From NCBI GenBank assembly GCA_021904315.1, contig CM038907.1, positions 1,364,001 through 1,428,000 of the forward strand: a stretch of 64,000 bases of DNA, read 5' to 3'. Made by a program: the position numbers and the translations under genes. Positions within the stretch are counted from its first letter, which is position 1. Every line of letters starts with the position of its first letter. This document shows positions 1 to 11,863 of this stretch, piece by piece. A model generated the notes under the pieces. The model did no database searches and had not been told where the DNA came from. It saw only the letters and a list, made by a program, of their open reading frames with translations. This stretch comes from Sphagnum magellanicum (lineage: Eukaryota > Streptophyta > Sphagnopsida > Sphagnales > Sphagnaceae).

Positions 1-108
1 ATTCAAAAGATATTTCAATGAATTTAATGTATTATTTTGATTTATTTATTAATGTAAAGTGAAAAACAATTTTATAAAATCAAAACAACAAAAGCACATG
101 GTCACAAC

Positions 109-3085
109 CATTTCATTTCGTAAGATATGTAAGGTTTTTTTTGGGTCCCATAATCGATTCTTTTGATCTTGAGATGCAATTTTTCGACCCAAGTCTCGTA
201 GTTGGTCATGTATGATTATCTCTCCATTCTTGCCCACTTTCAAGAATGATTTACTTTGCAAGTTTGACAAATTGATTCTAGGAGACCTTGAACTATCCCA
301 TATTCGAATTACAGTCTTTAGTTTGAAACCACAAAAAAAACAAGCAACGTCCAAAAACATATTACGTTCTGATTTTGCCAAGGCATTATAACAAATTTCC
401 AAGGTACTACAAAGCCTGTCATTTTCATCCCCATACAATGGCTCCATGTTATTCAATTTTTGTAAAGCCTCTTCCCAAATCAATAATTGGTCTTCAACTT
501 CCAAATGTATATGGGTGTGCAAAAATCCACCCATCACTTCAAGGCTTAATGGAAGCCCGGCACAAGCTTTCACAATCTTGTCAAATATGTTTTCAAATCC
601 TTTGTGTATAGGTTTTGAAAGGTCCTTAAACACATGGTATGAAAATAATTCTCTTGCTTGCTCCACATTTAATAGTGCCATGTCCACTTTTCCATCCTCA
701 CTTACACCTTGTGATTTCAAGATTTGCCAATTTCGACAAGTGATAATAACTTTGTTATTAATTTCATCTCCTTTAACAACAAGAACTTGTAATAAAACCT
801 TGAGATCTTTTTCTGTTTGAACATCATCTATAACCACCAACACTTTTTTTGACATCATACAATTTGTAATACACTTGAGATCGTAGTTATTCACATCTTC
901 ACCATTGGGTTTTATTTGACCACACAAATCATGTAAAAGACGTCTTAGAAGAATATCCAAATTTTTTGATTTCACATCTTCCAAGAAGCTAAACTTTTCA
1001 TATTGTTTGTGGAACATATGATATATTTTTTGGGCCAAAGTAGTCTTTCCAATACCACCCATTCCAATCAAACCAATGATAGGGACCTTTTCTAACTTCT
1101 TGTTAATATCTTTTGCCCTTTCTTCCAATCCCACTTCATATGGAGGTAATGATGGAAGCCATGGTTCCTGCCACAATTGATACATGCCATATATCAATAA
1201 GGATTAATGATTCTTTTAAATTACATAAACCTGAATGTTCAAATCATTTTGAATGTTATCAACTTGACATGAATGTACAAAAATCAATTTTTTTTGTTCA
1301 AACATATAATTCAAAAAATTAACTTTCATGAATTACTTGTGTATGATTATATTACAAATCTTGCACAATATTTTGTACACACACAATATAGATAAGTTCC
1401 ATTTCCATGGTATAATGAATACATATGACAACCATTGTCATTTGAAGTTGATGTTTTACCTGCAAACAAACATTCAAAATTTGCACCAATTTTGTATAAC
1501 TTATATGGTTTTTTGTAGGTGGTTGACAAATTGTCAAATGGTTTGCATCTTCTATTTTATAATTGTTGTTATTAGATAATCGTTGAGCTGATGCATATGG
1601 AACTAGAACTTCCTGCACATGATTCCAACATTTTAAGACTTAATACATGCTTGAAAATTTATTAAATGTTGGCAAGCATATATTCTCATAAATTCTAAAT
1701 TGAAAACTTTGCTAACATGATTTTCCTCTTTAATGGCTTTCTAAATATTGATAGAAAATAGCTTGTATTTGAATTTAGTGTATAAATTTTGGTTACCATG
1801 CAATATAATAACATTTAAAATTATGAAAACTTGGGGAAGATTTACAAAAGAAATTTAATATTGATCGAAAATTTAAAAGGTTTCAAAATAATGAAAATTT
1901 GTATAGGATTCAAGGTGATTGGATTGAAAACTTGCCCCTTTTTTGTTAATGGGTTGTCCTTCACCAAAAGCATAGACATTAAGGTTGGCTTTGACTTGAT
2001 CAAAATTCACTGAAAGTTCTTCCATTTGTCGATTTAATAATTGAACATTCATAAGTAGGTTTGGTTGTGTTTTTGAATACATCTTGTTGAAAGAACCAAA
2101 ATTTTGACATTGTTGTTTAAAATATGTAGAATATTTGTTTGTCCCACCTCCATGTGGAACACCATAAAAAACCATCCCATTGAGGTTATTAATAAAATTT
2201 CTACAATGTTTATTCATAATTAAATCCACATCATTTCTCATACTTTGATTGCATCGTGTTTTGGCTTCCACCACCAAACTTTTGGTTATCAAACCACCAA
2301 AGCTATAACCAACCAATACAATTGGAGCGCACCAAAGGTCTGCAAATCTACACATACAAAAATAAATTATGATAAGAAATTACAAATTAACATATAACGA
2401 TTTCATTCAAATTCCATTGATGATGTCACATAAGATTTTTTTGAAAGATTGTGCACAAAATGTATTAAATGAAGGTAAAGCCAATTACCCTCATTTTAAG
2501 ATGATACCTTAATTTTAAATTGTTTCTTTTATTTTAAACATATTTTGACACAGGAAACACCATAATGAAATTTTGAAAAGGTGACACCAAATTACAAACG
2601 AAAAACCTACATGACTTTTGACTACCATATGTTGAGCAATATATAATTACCAACAAAACACTTGATTAAAAGGATTTTTTTTGCTTAATACATTGAAATA
2701 TGGAAGGGTATTTTGAATACATATTAAAAACACAATACTTTCAAGAAAGGGGGACAAAGGGGTTGGGAAGGAAATTGTTTCACCTTTGATTCCCCACCAA
2801 ACTTTGAATGAGGTTTTTGCCAATATCTGTTATATCTTCATTGACACCAAAAATATTGGCATCATATGACAAAGAAAGGATTTGGATATTTTCTCCCATG
2901 TCCTCAGGCAACCATTCTTTTATCCAAAATGTCGGTTTCCCTCCTTCACTATTGTTGGTTGATGTCCATGTCTCTTCCCATGCATGGGCAATGTTTCTTT
3001 TAGAAACAATGCCGTGAAAAAAAATTCTAACCAATTTTGGGTCCTTTAAAATTCCATTTGGATAGACTATATGAACTGGATCTAT
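109..3085 (-). CDS. alpha/beta-hydrolase NB-ARC immune receptor (HNL-type NLR), partial
   Basis: Intracellular NLR-type immune receptor with a SERAC1-like alpha/beta-hydrolase domain in front of NB-ARC. Four exons join in frame: 3085-2784, 2347-1936, 1612-1460 and 1167-109, giving about 642 residues. The hydrolase shows an FFHG motif, the nucleophile elbow GYSFGG (2310-2293) and a late His in DANHLTI (about 1540). NB-ARC shows P-loop GMGGIGKTT (1065-1039), kinase-2 VVIDDV (about 820-835), GLPL (558-547), FLDVACFF (357-334) and an MHD-like IHDQL (about 215-200). All introns keep frame; the second appears to use a GC donor (GGG|GCAAGT). The donor at 109 is weak, so the last exon end is uncertain. 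The LRR region would lie off the left edge. No first exon or start codon was found upstream. No internal stop is seen, so the gene may be functional. Hydrolase-NLRs are known from liverworts and other bryophytes; that placement is family knowledge, and the domain calls are read from the sequence. Confidence 0.85.
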
Positions 3086-5284
3086 CTGCAAGTGATAATC
3101 AATACAACAAAATTTGTCAAATGTATCAACTTTTGTTTCATAACTTTCAAGTCAAAGGATTTGAATTTGTTATCATATTAATGTCATTTTTCATATTAAA
3201 AAAAAATTGCACATATTTTAGTTGAACATATATTGAACAATCACCAAAGTTTTCATGGCTAAAATCAAACTCAAAATATCCCAATCAATTATTATTTTTG
3301 CATATTCACACACACACACACATATATATAACAAAGATCAAACGCTTCCAAAGAATAGATCTATATGATAAATTTCCATTAATAAAAAATGATAATGAAA
3401 TTCCAGTGACAAGTAATCAAAACTAGTATATAACTTGGGATTTTTTGGAATCCTTTGTATGGTTGTCCATGGACCATTCCAAAGACAATTTCAGAAATAA
3501 TTATCTCATTTTCAAGCCTAACTACATTTCTTTCTTAATAACTACCTCCATGTTATAACTACCTCACTTCTTTTCCTTATCCTCCAACATGTATATGAAA
3601 GAAAAATTAACATGTGTGTTTTCATGTCCATGAAATATATATTAATTTAAATTCAGTTTGACATTGAAATAAATAATGATGAATTATTGAAAACCATATA
3701 AAAACATAAAAATTAATATAAATATAGTTGATTGTCACTGGTAGTCCATAGCAAAGCGGAGCTCAAATTGTTATTAAGGAAAAATTTAGAGGATCAGGGT
3801 TGAAAGCCTTAAGATAGCCACTTTTTTGACCAAAATAAAGGCTATTATCCAATGCTAAGGGTTGATGTACTTGTCTTTCTCCACTCAAAGGCAGTGCTCT
3901 TTTCCCAAACAATGCCTTGAAACGATGGCCAATTTTGCCCAGGGTTTTTAAAAATGTGATTAAAATCCAGATTAATCATGGACCTAATCTACAAGTGGTA
4001 AATAAACAAGACCTTGACACAACTTGTTCAACACATCAACTTGTCTTTATTTACTATAGTGTTAAAGATATGTGATTGATTAGCTGGGCTGTTAATGGTA
4101 TCATGCTTATTAACAAACATGTTCATTACAATGCAAAGTTGTAAACTTGCAATAGGTAATACATGATTTACCACAAATCTGCTAAAATTATATTCTATTC
4201 AACTTTAACTTCATATTTGACTGAACTACCATTTTTGCATAGTTGTACAGATTTTACCAACAAAATCAAATTTCTTACAAGCTCATTACACAATAAGACA
4301 TCTTCAAATTTCAAGGTCACCCATTTGTTTTGTAGAGCAACATTTTATATTCAAGACCTTGGCAAGTATGAAGGGTGTTTAATTACTTCCATTTTAAATT
4401 AACTTGAAGGATCATGAATTGTTTTTTGACAAATTGACGTTAGAGAGATTTCAAGTCCAAGGAAAAAAAGTAAATTTGTTGAGTTTATATGATGAAATAG
4501 ATTGTAACAAAAGAAAAGGAGCAAAAACAAATTGGAACATAACCCAAGAATAAAAGGACTGAATAGAAAAATAAGGTCACCAAGACTGACCTCTCGTATT
4601 GGCTCAAATTCAAGAGTAGCGTTGTTGACCCATATTCTTGAGAATGGGATACAACAGTCAATCGATGATATCAAACTATCCATAAATATAACATATGGGA
4701 ACTGTTGAGATGTTTTCACAAATGATGCTTATGACATCAATCATGCACAGAAAATTGGAAATCGACTGCGATGGAAATGACCCTGAGTGCCCACTCTGAA
4801 CTAATCACGCCTCATGGTCAACTTTTACTCCTTCACTGGTGGAGTACGTCATGATTGCATGAGCACCCTTCTCTCCGATCCGGACATCGCTACATCTTTT
4901 TTTTTGACAAGAAGCTTACTTTCGGTATTATGAGATAATTTACCGAATCCGGGCATCAGCTACGCAGTGATGGGCTCGACACAGACGTCCTAGTTCTCTA
5001 GCACTTCTACTAGGTTTGATACACTTCCGCTCGCCTCGTTGGGCCATCTATCCCGCCAAACGTACATTGCTTCTGGCATCAATAACAAGTGAACCGTACT
5101 TGACTCAGCAGATATCTATTGGAGTTTCAGCAGAAAAACTCTAACGGTCGAGGCTGTTAGAGTCTGCTAAGAACTCAGTTAGTGTCTTCCATGATACCTT
5201 GCACTCAGAACTCTCGCCTGGAATACATATTTATTGTCACTCCATGCTTTTGAGTTAGTTCAGATTTTCTCGCATCGTTCCCCG
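3086..5284. other. region upstream of the NLR gene, no gene recognised
   Basis: The missing 5' exon of the NLR probably lies here or farther right, but I could not identify it. A minus-strand open stretch around 3930-3770 has no recognisable domain. The stretch contains a CA/TA microsatellite at 3307-3330, a 22-bp sequence at 3724-3745 that recurs at 12722-12743, and a weak hairpin at about 3998-4062. From about 4740 the base composition becomes less AT-rich and richer in CpG, leading into the repeat array that follows. Confidence 0.4.
3307..3330. repeat. (CA)n(TA)n microsatellite
   Basis: Eight CA units pass directly into four TA units. It is a simple sequence repeat within non-coding DNA upstream of the NLR gene. 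Confidence 0.9.
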
Positions 5285-7560
5285 CTCTCAAAGGCTTTTT
5301 CAAGGTTCCAATTTCGTACAAGGTCATGCATGCGAGTGCTCTAGACTTGAAACTTCCCTATGAATTTCTTGGCCTTTAGATCAGAATGGAATCTGGGTGC
5401 AAGTGGTCCTTTTTCCATGGCGCATGCGATGTTTCAGCAAGGAAAACAAAGTGACGCGGCTAGTTATTCCGCCGAATACTTGCCCCATCGAATCTGTCCT
5501 TTGGAAAACTCCATGTTGACTTTTTCTCCCGTCGCTACCGAATCTCGTACAATGCTCAAGCATAAACCGTATTGGCAAAGAAAATTCAAGCGATTTGGCG
5601 TCTTCATTCACCGTATGTTACCCCACCTCAGGACTTCCCTCCTGCATATGGATACATTATTGCACGCAACAGAACTCTATGGTTTGCCGACAATATCGGT
5701 GCTATCCAGTCTTCACCCATATCCTGGAGTAGGGAATTTGAATTCAAGGTATTTGAATTAAATTTAAGAATTTGAATTCAATTCAACTCAAGCGGTGTGC
5801 AATGTCATTCAATATTTTCATTCAAATGGAACTTAATTTCCACAAAAAATCAATTCATTTTGTCCAATCACACGTTGATCATCATTGATAGTTTGCATCA
5901 CCATGCACGGAACCCAAGTTAAATGCTTACGTATGGGCTGCCATGCTTACCGCTTATGCGGAATATCAGTGCAGGTGATTATTTTCAATTACAAGATACT
6001 ATCACTGAACCCATCTTTGTTTTCAAACTAATCACTTTGACAGATCAGAGCTCATTTGGTTGTGTCAATTATTTGATAATTCTACTACCTTAAGAATCTC
6101 TCATGAAGTGAAGATCTGTCTGTCAATTACATTATACTGTCATGTCAATGTCCCTTATTTCATTAATCAACTGAACGGATCAAGGCTTGTTATTTGGTTC
6201 CGTCTTTGATAATTCTACTACCTTAGCAATCTCTCATAAAGTGAAATCTTGATGCATTGATCAGAATTTCGGGCCCAAGCAACCAATGCTCTTGAACGAC
6301 AAGAAAGAGCACGGTAATATATGCATAGACCTTGGTACCTTGAGACTTATGGGGTTTTCGTTTTGGGAGTATCATCATCTCAAAGCAGAGACAGGTAGCA
6401 GAAGCTTAGCAGAAACTTAATGTCTATATAAGTCCGTCGTCCTTACCGAATTTCCAAACACTGTTCAATATTCCAATTTCTGATAAGATCATGCATGCTG
6501 ATCTGGTACGCCTGCAACTTCCCTGTGCTTTGTCAGACTTTTGCCCTTTAATCAGTATTGGTTGCATCATGCAAGTGGTCCTTGATAGATGGTGGACACA
6601 GTGTCAGCTGCAAAGGTGAGGCTCGCGAGAGTTCGCCGCGATTCCAGATCAGAAGTTCCTCCCCCTCATTACCTGCAGTGAAACACTGTCCCGATATTCC
6701 AGTTTGTGCAATAGAGTCGTGCATGCGCATGTGCTAGACCTGCAACTTACCTGTGATCAGGGAACGTCTCTGCATTTATTGGCCTTTAGGGAATAGACGC
6801 AAGTGGTTATGGTCGGTCGATGGTGCATATCGTGTGTCAGCAGATAGAATTGAGACTGTTTCCAATCTTCCGCGATACCCTACACTTAGAACTTCCGTCT
6901 GGAATATAATTTTGTAACTCCATGCTAATTCGTTGACATTTTTTCCCATCGTTACTGACTCTCAAACACTGTTCAAGGTTCCAATTTCGGATATTGCAAC
7001 CTCCTCTGATCAATGAAAAACTTGGGCTTGATAATTAAAGAATGGATGCATGTGGAGCTTATTTTATGGTGCGCAGAATGTGTCAGGAAAGAAAGGGAAG
7101 CAGCTAGTTAGAGTCTTCTGCGATACTCACCCACGCCAGAATTTCCTCTGGAATACGTTATTGTAAATCCAAATTTTGCTGACTTTTCTGCTGTCGTTAC
7201 GTGTCGCATATCCTATGCTAATGAACACCGCCTGTTAGCAAAGAAAATGAAGGCCATTTGGAGTTTTCCGCGACATTACCCACCTCAAGACCTGCCTCTG
7301 GTATACACATATTATTGCACGCAACAGAACTCCATGGTTTGGAGACATCTGTGCTGTCCATTTTTCACCCATATCCTCAGGCCTGGAGTCGGGCATGTAC
7401 GTTAGCACACCTGAGATCTATGCTGATATTTTCAGCTCTCGTTACCTAGTCTAAAACACCATTCAAGATTCCAATTTCTTAGAAAAATCATGCATGCATA
7501 TGTGCTAGTTTCTGAGACCTGCAATTTCCCTGTCATCAGTGAATATTTTGGGGACTTGGC
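5285..7560. repeat. degenerate tandem array, about five units of 300-1100 bp
   Basis: A recognisable block recurs near 5293, 6463, 6683, 6970 and 7452. It consists of TTCAAGGTTCCAATTTC, then roughly AAGATCATGCATGC, then TGCTAGACCTGCAACTTCC, followed by a GCAAGTGGTCC-like segment. A second shared block (ACGCAACAGAACTC then ATGGTTTG, ending CACCCATATCCT) occurs near 5663-5740 and 7317-7390. Units differ in spacing and carry many substitutions and deletions, so this is an old array. It is less AT-rich and more CpG-containing than its surroundings. No reading frame runs through the units. The origin could be an old satellite or a decayed mobile element; I cannot tell which. Confidence 0.6.
6045..6247. 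repeat. local direct repeat, two copies of about 70 bp
   Basis: The segment around 6070-6114 (TTTGATAATTCTACTACCTT followed by AATCTCTCAT) recurs at about 6206-6247 with few differences. It lies inside the larger degenerate array but does not match that array's main unit. Confidence 0.65.
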
Positions 7561-10500
7561 CAGATTCCTAAGTACAAGATGTCGTCCTTATTTGAAAAAT
7601 CAGGGAGAGATTTGGTGAAGTTATTGCCCAATTTTCACCTAAAATAGTGGAAGTACCTACCCAACAAGATGGGCAGACGACACCAACTGAATTTCGAATA
7701 GCCTATTTCAAGTTTATTTCTTCACCTTGGTCCATTTTCAAAGTCCTGTTGTCATCACTAGAGTAGAATACCCTATCACCAAACACTTAAATATTCAGAT
7801 GATCGTGGCATGTTGGAGAGGCTTGATTGGTCTTAGAGAGATTGCTTCAGATCGAGAGTTACGCCTCCTGAAAGCTGGGAACCTCAAGAAGCTGGAAAAC
7901 ATTCACATTGAACAAATCCTAGCCTACTCACCACACATTTTAGAGCAATGTGATCAAAGTACAACTTGTTGACAAATGGACAACATTTGGCCATTGGTTA
8001 TCATCTTGGAAAAGGCTGTGTAAATTTTTTTCACTAAACGTTCAGTCATAGGATGAGTCCTGAATGCTGTTGGCAGGTGCATGGGTGCCTGGTCCTTAGC
8101 CTGTTTTTGAATGAATCAAGTGTTTGATCATAGGCGAGCATTTGGTGATGGGGTACTCTACCCTACCCACTTGTATATGCAAATACTGTCATAACTACCC
8201 ACTTCCCATTAGTGTTTTGGTGGGTGCTTGGTGTAGGGCAATGCGGGTCAGGGTGTTCCCAAAATAAATCTCGCTTTAGGTAGAGTTGAGGGGGGCTTAT
8301 TTTGGGAGCGCCTTGTGCCAATGGTGTTACCCAGGGAAAAGTATTCCAGCACAAAAATATATATTTCAATTTTCCTCATGATACGCAATGAGTATCTGGT
8401 GGGTACCCATCAGGTATCATTGGAAAAAGAAAAAAAAGGAGAAACAACGTGGGGCATTCCAAAAATTGAAATGGGCATCTCATTTTTGGAAATGCCCCAC
8501 AAATTTGCATGCTTTGTAACATGACCTGCAAATACATAGTTAAAGTTTTCTGCCCAGTGTGTTGTGTTTTAGACTAGCCCATTTTTGTCAAGCCTTGCCA
8601 TCTACCATCCAGCTTGGTGGCGGAATTTTTTTTCCACCCCCCCCTCCACTTTCAATGGAGTCTCCATGTGTTAACCATTTGCCACCACTTGGTGTGGTTG
8701 TGGGCATCATTACACACCATGACCCATTGTCGCTCCCTTAGTATCACAATTCACTGTGATGTGTTGGTGGGTTTAACATCACTTTCCATGTGGTCCACCC
8801 AACTGCTAGTTTTTTTTAAGCACCCACTAATGAATCACCAAAAATGTAATGATAAAGTGTTCACATGTAATTTCAATTTTTCCCACATCTCCATGGCAGG
8901 GTTTTTTTTTCAAATTCCTCCAGTAAGTGTACGGCGAGGTCCTCAGCATTAAATAGCAATAAATGGCGACTGTCCTGGTCGACTAGTAGATTTTTTTGGA
9001 ATCCTGTCTAAATCCGGCGACCTAATGGAACACACTGTCTAAATCTGGCGACTTCTAACTCCTTTTTTTCCTCGAGATATGGCGATTTTTTTTTTAATTC
9101 TCAGAAATCCCTTTGTTGGATTCGCCAGCCCTTTTTTTTTTCGCCAGGTGGCGAAAATTCGCCACAAAAAAAAACCCTGCTCCATGGACTGAAACTGACC
9201 CTTCCACTTGTAATTTGTTTGAACACTTGGTAACCTAAGAAAAGCCCATCACTAGGTGCCCATTTGAATTAACAAATATTGGGCACACCCAAATCTAGTG
9301 AGTTGGGGAACCACCAACCAGCCCACCCCATCATACCCGCCAGAAAGTAATTGGTGGGTGAGGCCATTACGGAAATGGAAACCCACCCCAGCCTCTATTT
9401 TCCAGAAAATAGTGGGTCGCTGGGCCAGATGGAAACTAAAACTTAGCACACTAGACTTGGTGGATTGGTGGAAGTAGATGTCAACTTGCCAATTTGGCAA
9501 CGAAGAATTTGGCTAAAATCCAAAGTCAACTTGGTAATTAAGCTGAGAAAACTTTATTCCATAAAGATGCCAGATCCACAAACATGGGTTGTTTGTGTAA
9601 GGTAGTCTTGAAACTTTACAAATTCAAAGAATTTCTCAAAATTGTTGGAAAATTTCAAGTTTTCAAAAAACAAATTATCACATGTAAATGAGGCATAATA
9701 TGCATGATATATTGAAAAAAATTGTAGCTTATAATAATGAAAAACTAAAAATATAAACAATAAACTTTTGATGATGATTTGAAATTGTGATCTCAATTTT
9801 GAAAATGAAACATTGAATTTGCAAAGAATTTTCACATTTTAAAAAATTCGTATTTACTCAACAATGATTTTAAGAAAACATGTGATGTATTGAGATAACT
9901 ATAAGCATTTTTCATAAGAAGTTGTAAAAAAATCATGTATATGAAAAAATTATTTTGAGGAAAGCAAAGCCATTGACTTATTGTACCTTGTTTGAACCCA
10001 TGGTTCAAGTTGAAAACATTGTGAAGGACTAACTTGTAGTTTGTTTGACAAAAATGGGTAAGGAAAGTAAGCTAAATTTACCTATGGTGTCATTTTGATT
10101 TTACACCCTTCTAGTAGTAAGATGGTGCACAAGGCCTTTCATGAACAATAGTTACTGTACAACATTCATGTTGGCCGCCTTCCCATTCTACCACAACTCT
10201 ATTTGACTAAATTGAATATGAACACTCCTCCATCACAACATATAATAAGGATTCAAACTGTGACAACAAAAATAACAAGATTGTAAAGCCATCAACAATA
10301 AAGATAATCCTTTGGAATGAGGCAAGACCAGTGGTAGCTGACCAAAATTAGGCATGGTTTACTCAACTAGGATTGGAAAACAAAAACTTGTGGGACCATT
10401 GTTGCATGTGAGAAAACAAGGAAGATAAGGCACAGTTGGTCTACAACAAAAGAAAAAAGAAAAAGAAAAATTAATCATCCAATGAATTAAAAAAAGAATC

Positions 10501-10588
10501 AAACTTTTAATGAGATTTTTTGGACATGAAAGAAGGTGAGAATATTTATGAACCAATTTTTTTTATAATATTCCTACAGAAAGAAGAA
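7561..10588. other. non-coding stretch, no gene recognised
   Basis: Short frames here show no domain. Around 8930-9175 there is poly-T-rich DNA with short direct repeats (CTGTCTAAATC followed by GGCGAC, twice near 9005 and 9040). A vaguely similar 'ATGGCAATTTCGAAAA' segment occurs near 40237. The block 9640-9990 resembles 21365-21700 at low identity, suggesting a dispersed old repeat. Confidence 0.4.
8449..8500. repeat. 52-bp mini foldback, copy 1
   Basis: The arms 8449-8473 and 8476-8500 are near-perfect inverted repeats beginning GTGGGGCATT and ending AATGCCCCAC, with a 2-bp centre. A related foldback with the same outer GGGGCATT/AATGCCCC ends is found at 12943-12992, which argues for a short inverted-repeat element family rather than chance. 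Confidence 0.65.
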
Positions 10589-11031
10589 GGAATATCTTCC
10601 TTCACAAGTTATGCATTAAAAAAATAATTTGCTTGCCAAGAGATTTATATAGATTGTCACTGTCATATGCTTTGATACTTGCAAACATAAAAGTGAGAAT
10701 CACCCAATACTATGCATATATGGTTTATTGAAATCCCATTTGCCACCCAAAAAAGTGAGCATAGATACAAGGAATAGAGGGGCAGGGGCTTGGAACAACC
10801 AATAACCACATGAAGAAAAAGAAAATAAACATCTTTAAAGGGTAGTTAAGGCATTTTTTAGAAGGGAAACCTTCCTTATATACACTTTGTGCATTTAAAA
10901 ACTAATTTAGTTAACGATTCATACAGACCTTGGATATATTATGCTATGACACTTGCACAATGCAGAAAGTGAAAATCACATAATTTACTTTACTTGATTC
11001 CCATTTGCCATGTAGCAAACAAGAGTCACAT
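10589..11031. repeat. diverged direct repeat, units about 170 bp
   Basis: The segments 10589-10760 and 10863-11031 share an ordered set of short matches: CTTCCTT, GCATT-AAAAA, CAGACC/GATTGT, TATGC-TTGA-ACTTGCA, GTGA-AATCAC, and GATTCCCATTTGCCA. A third, weaker copy may follow at about 11049-11218. They are old duplicates of unknown origin, estimated by eye at well under 80 percent identity. Confidence 0.45.
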
Positions 11032-11241
11032 AATTTTTTTTTGAACTAAAATTTTCTTTTATAAAGGGTCTAGGCCTCTTCCATTTCTATTGTGACCTTA
11101 TCACATGTTCAAAATGATTCGAAGTCATTATACTATGCCTTGATAGGCTTTGCATAATGGAACAACTGGGAATCACCACACATTATGCATAGTTTGAGGT
11201 GCATTTCCATGTCTGGCGTTGCTGGCCCACATTCAAATGTA

Positions 11242-11863
11242 ATAAATTCTATCAAAATGTGGTAAGGCATTTCTATGCACTGGTGCCCAGTTGTTTATCC
11301 AACCCAACATGCCCAAGAACCAACACCTAAGGCAATTGCAAGTGTAGAAAGTCCATCCATGTGACTTTCGTACTCCGATTAAATGTCTTTTTTCAACCCC
11401 TAAGGGTAAAGAGAGTGAGGAGACCAATAGTTGTAAGTTTCGTGAGAATCTTCAATTAATTCGGGGGGTCAGCTATGGGACACCAACCAAAATAGGGGGG
11501 AATCCATTAAATTAATGGGTGGGTGTGTCAAAGTTTTACATTAAAACTTGATCTACACGAATGAGGATAATATAGATATTGGCCCATTGGTTGTCATGGA
11601 ATTGCACATACAAAGAAATTCAATTGTCAATTACAGTGCATTTCTAATTCGAAGCCATTTGTTAAAAGATTGCATTTTAGACAAGAGGATTAAAAACCAA
11701 TAGTTTCAAAGGGATTTTTCCCATGAAATTTTGGACATACAAGTATACAAGTAATTAAGGAACAAGATCTTCTATGGTGATTCTTACAATTTGGTGGGAT
11801 ATTAATTATCCATTGATATGAAGGCTATATTTTAGGCCTTACCACAATTTTGATAGAATTTAT
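11242..11863. repeat. inverted repeats of 27 bp about 570 bp apart; candidate non-autonomous element
   Basis: The segment 11242-11268 (reading ATAAATTCTATC and ending GGTAAGGC) is matched in reverse complement by 11836-11863 with a single 1-bp indel. A second small inverted repeat (ATTATCCATTGATA / TATCAATGGATAAT, about 11806-11820 and 11860-11874) overlaps the right end. No clear target-site duplication was found and no coding frame lies between the arms. It may be a short TIR element or a chance remnant of two. Confidence 0.45.
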
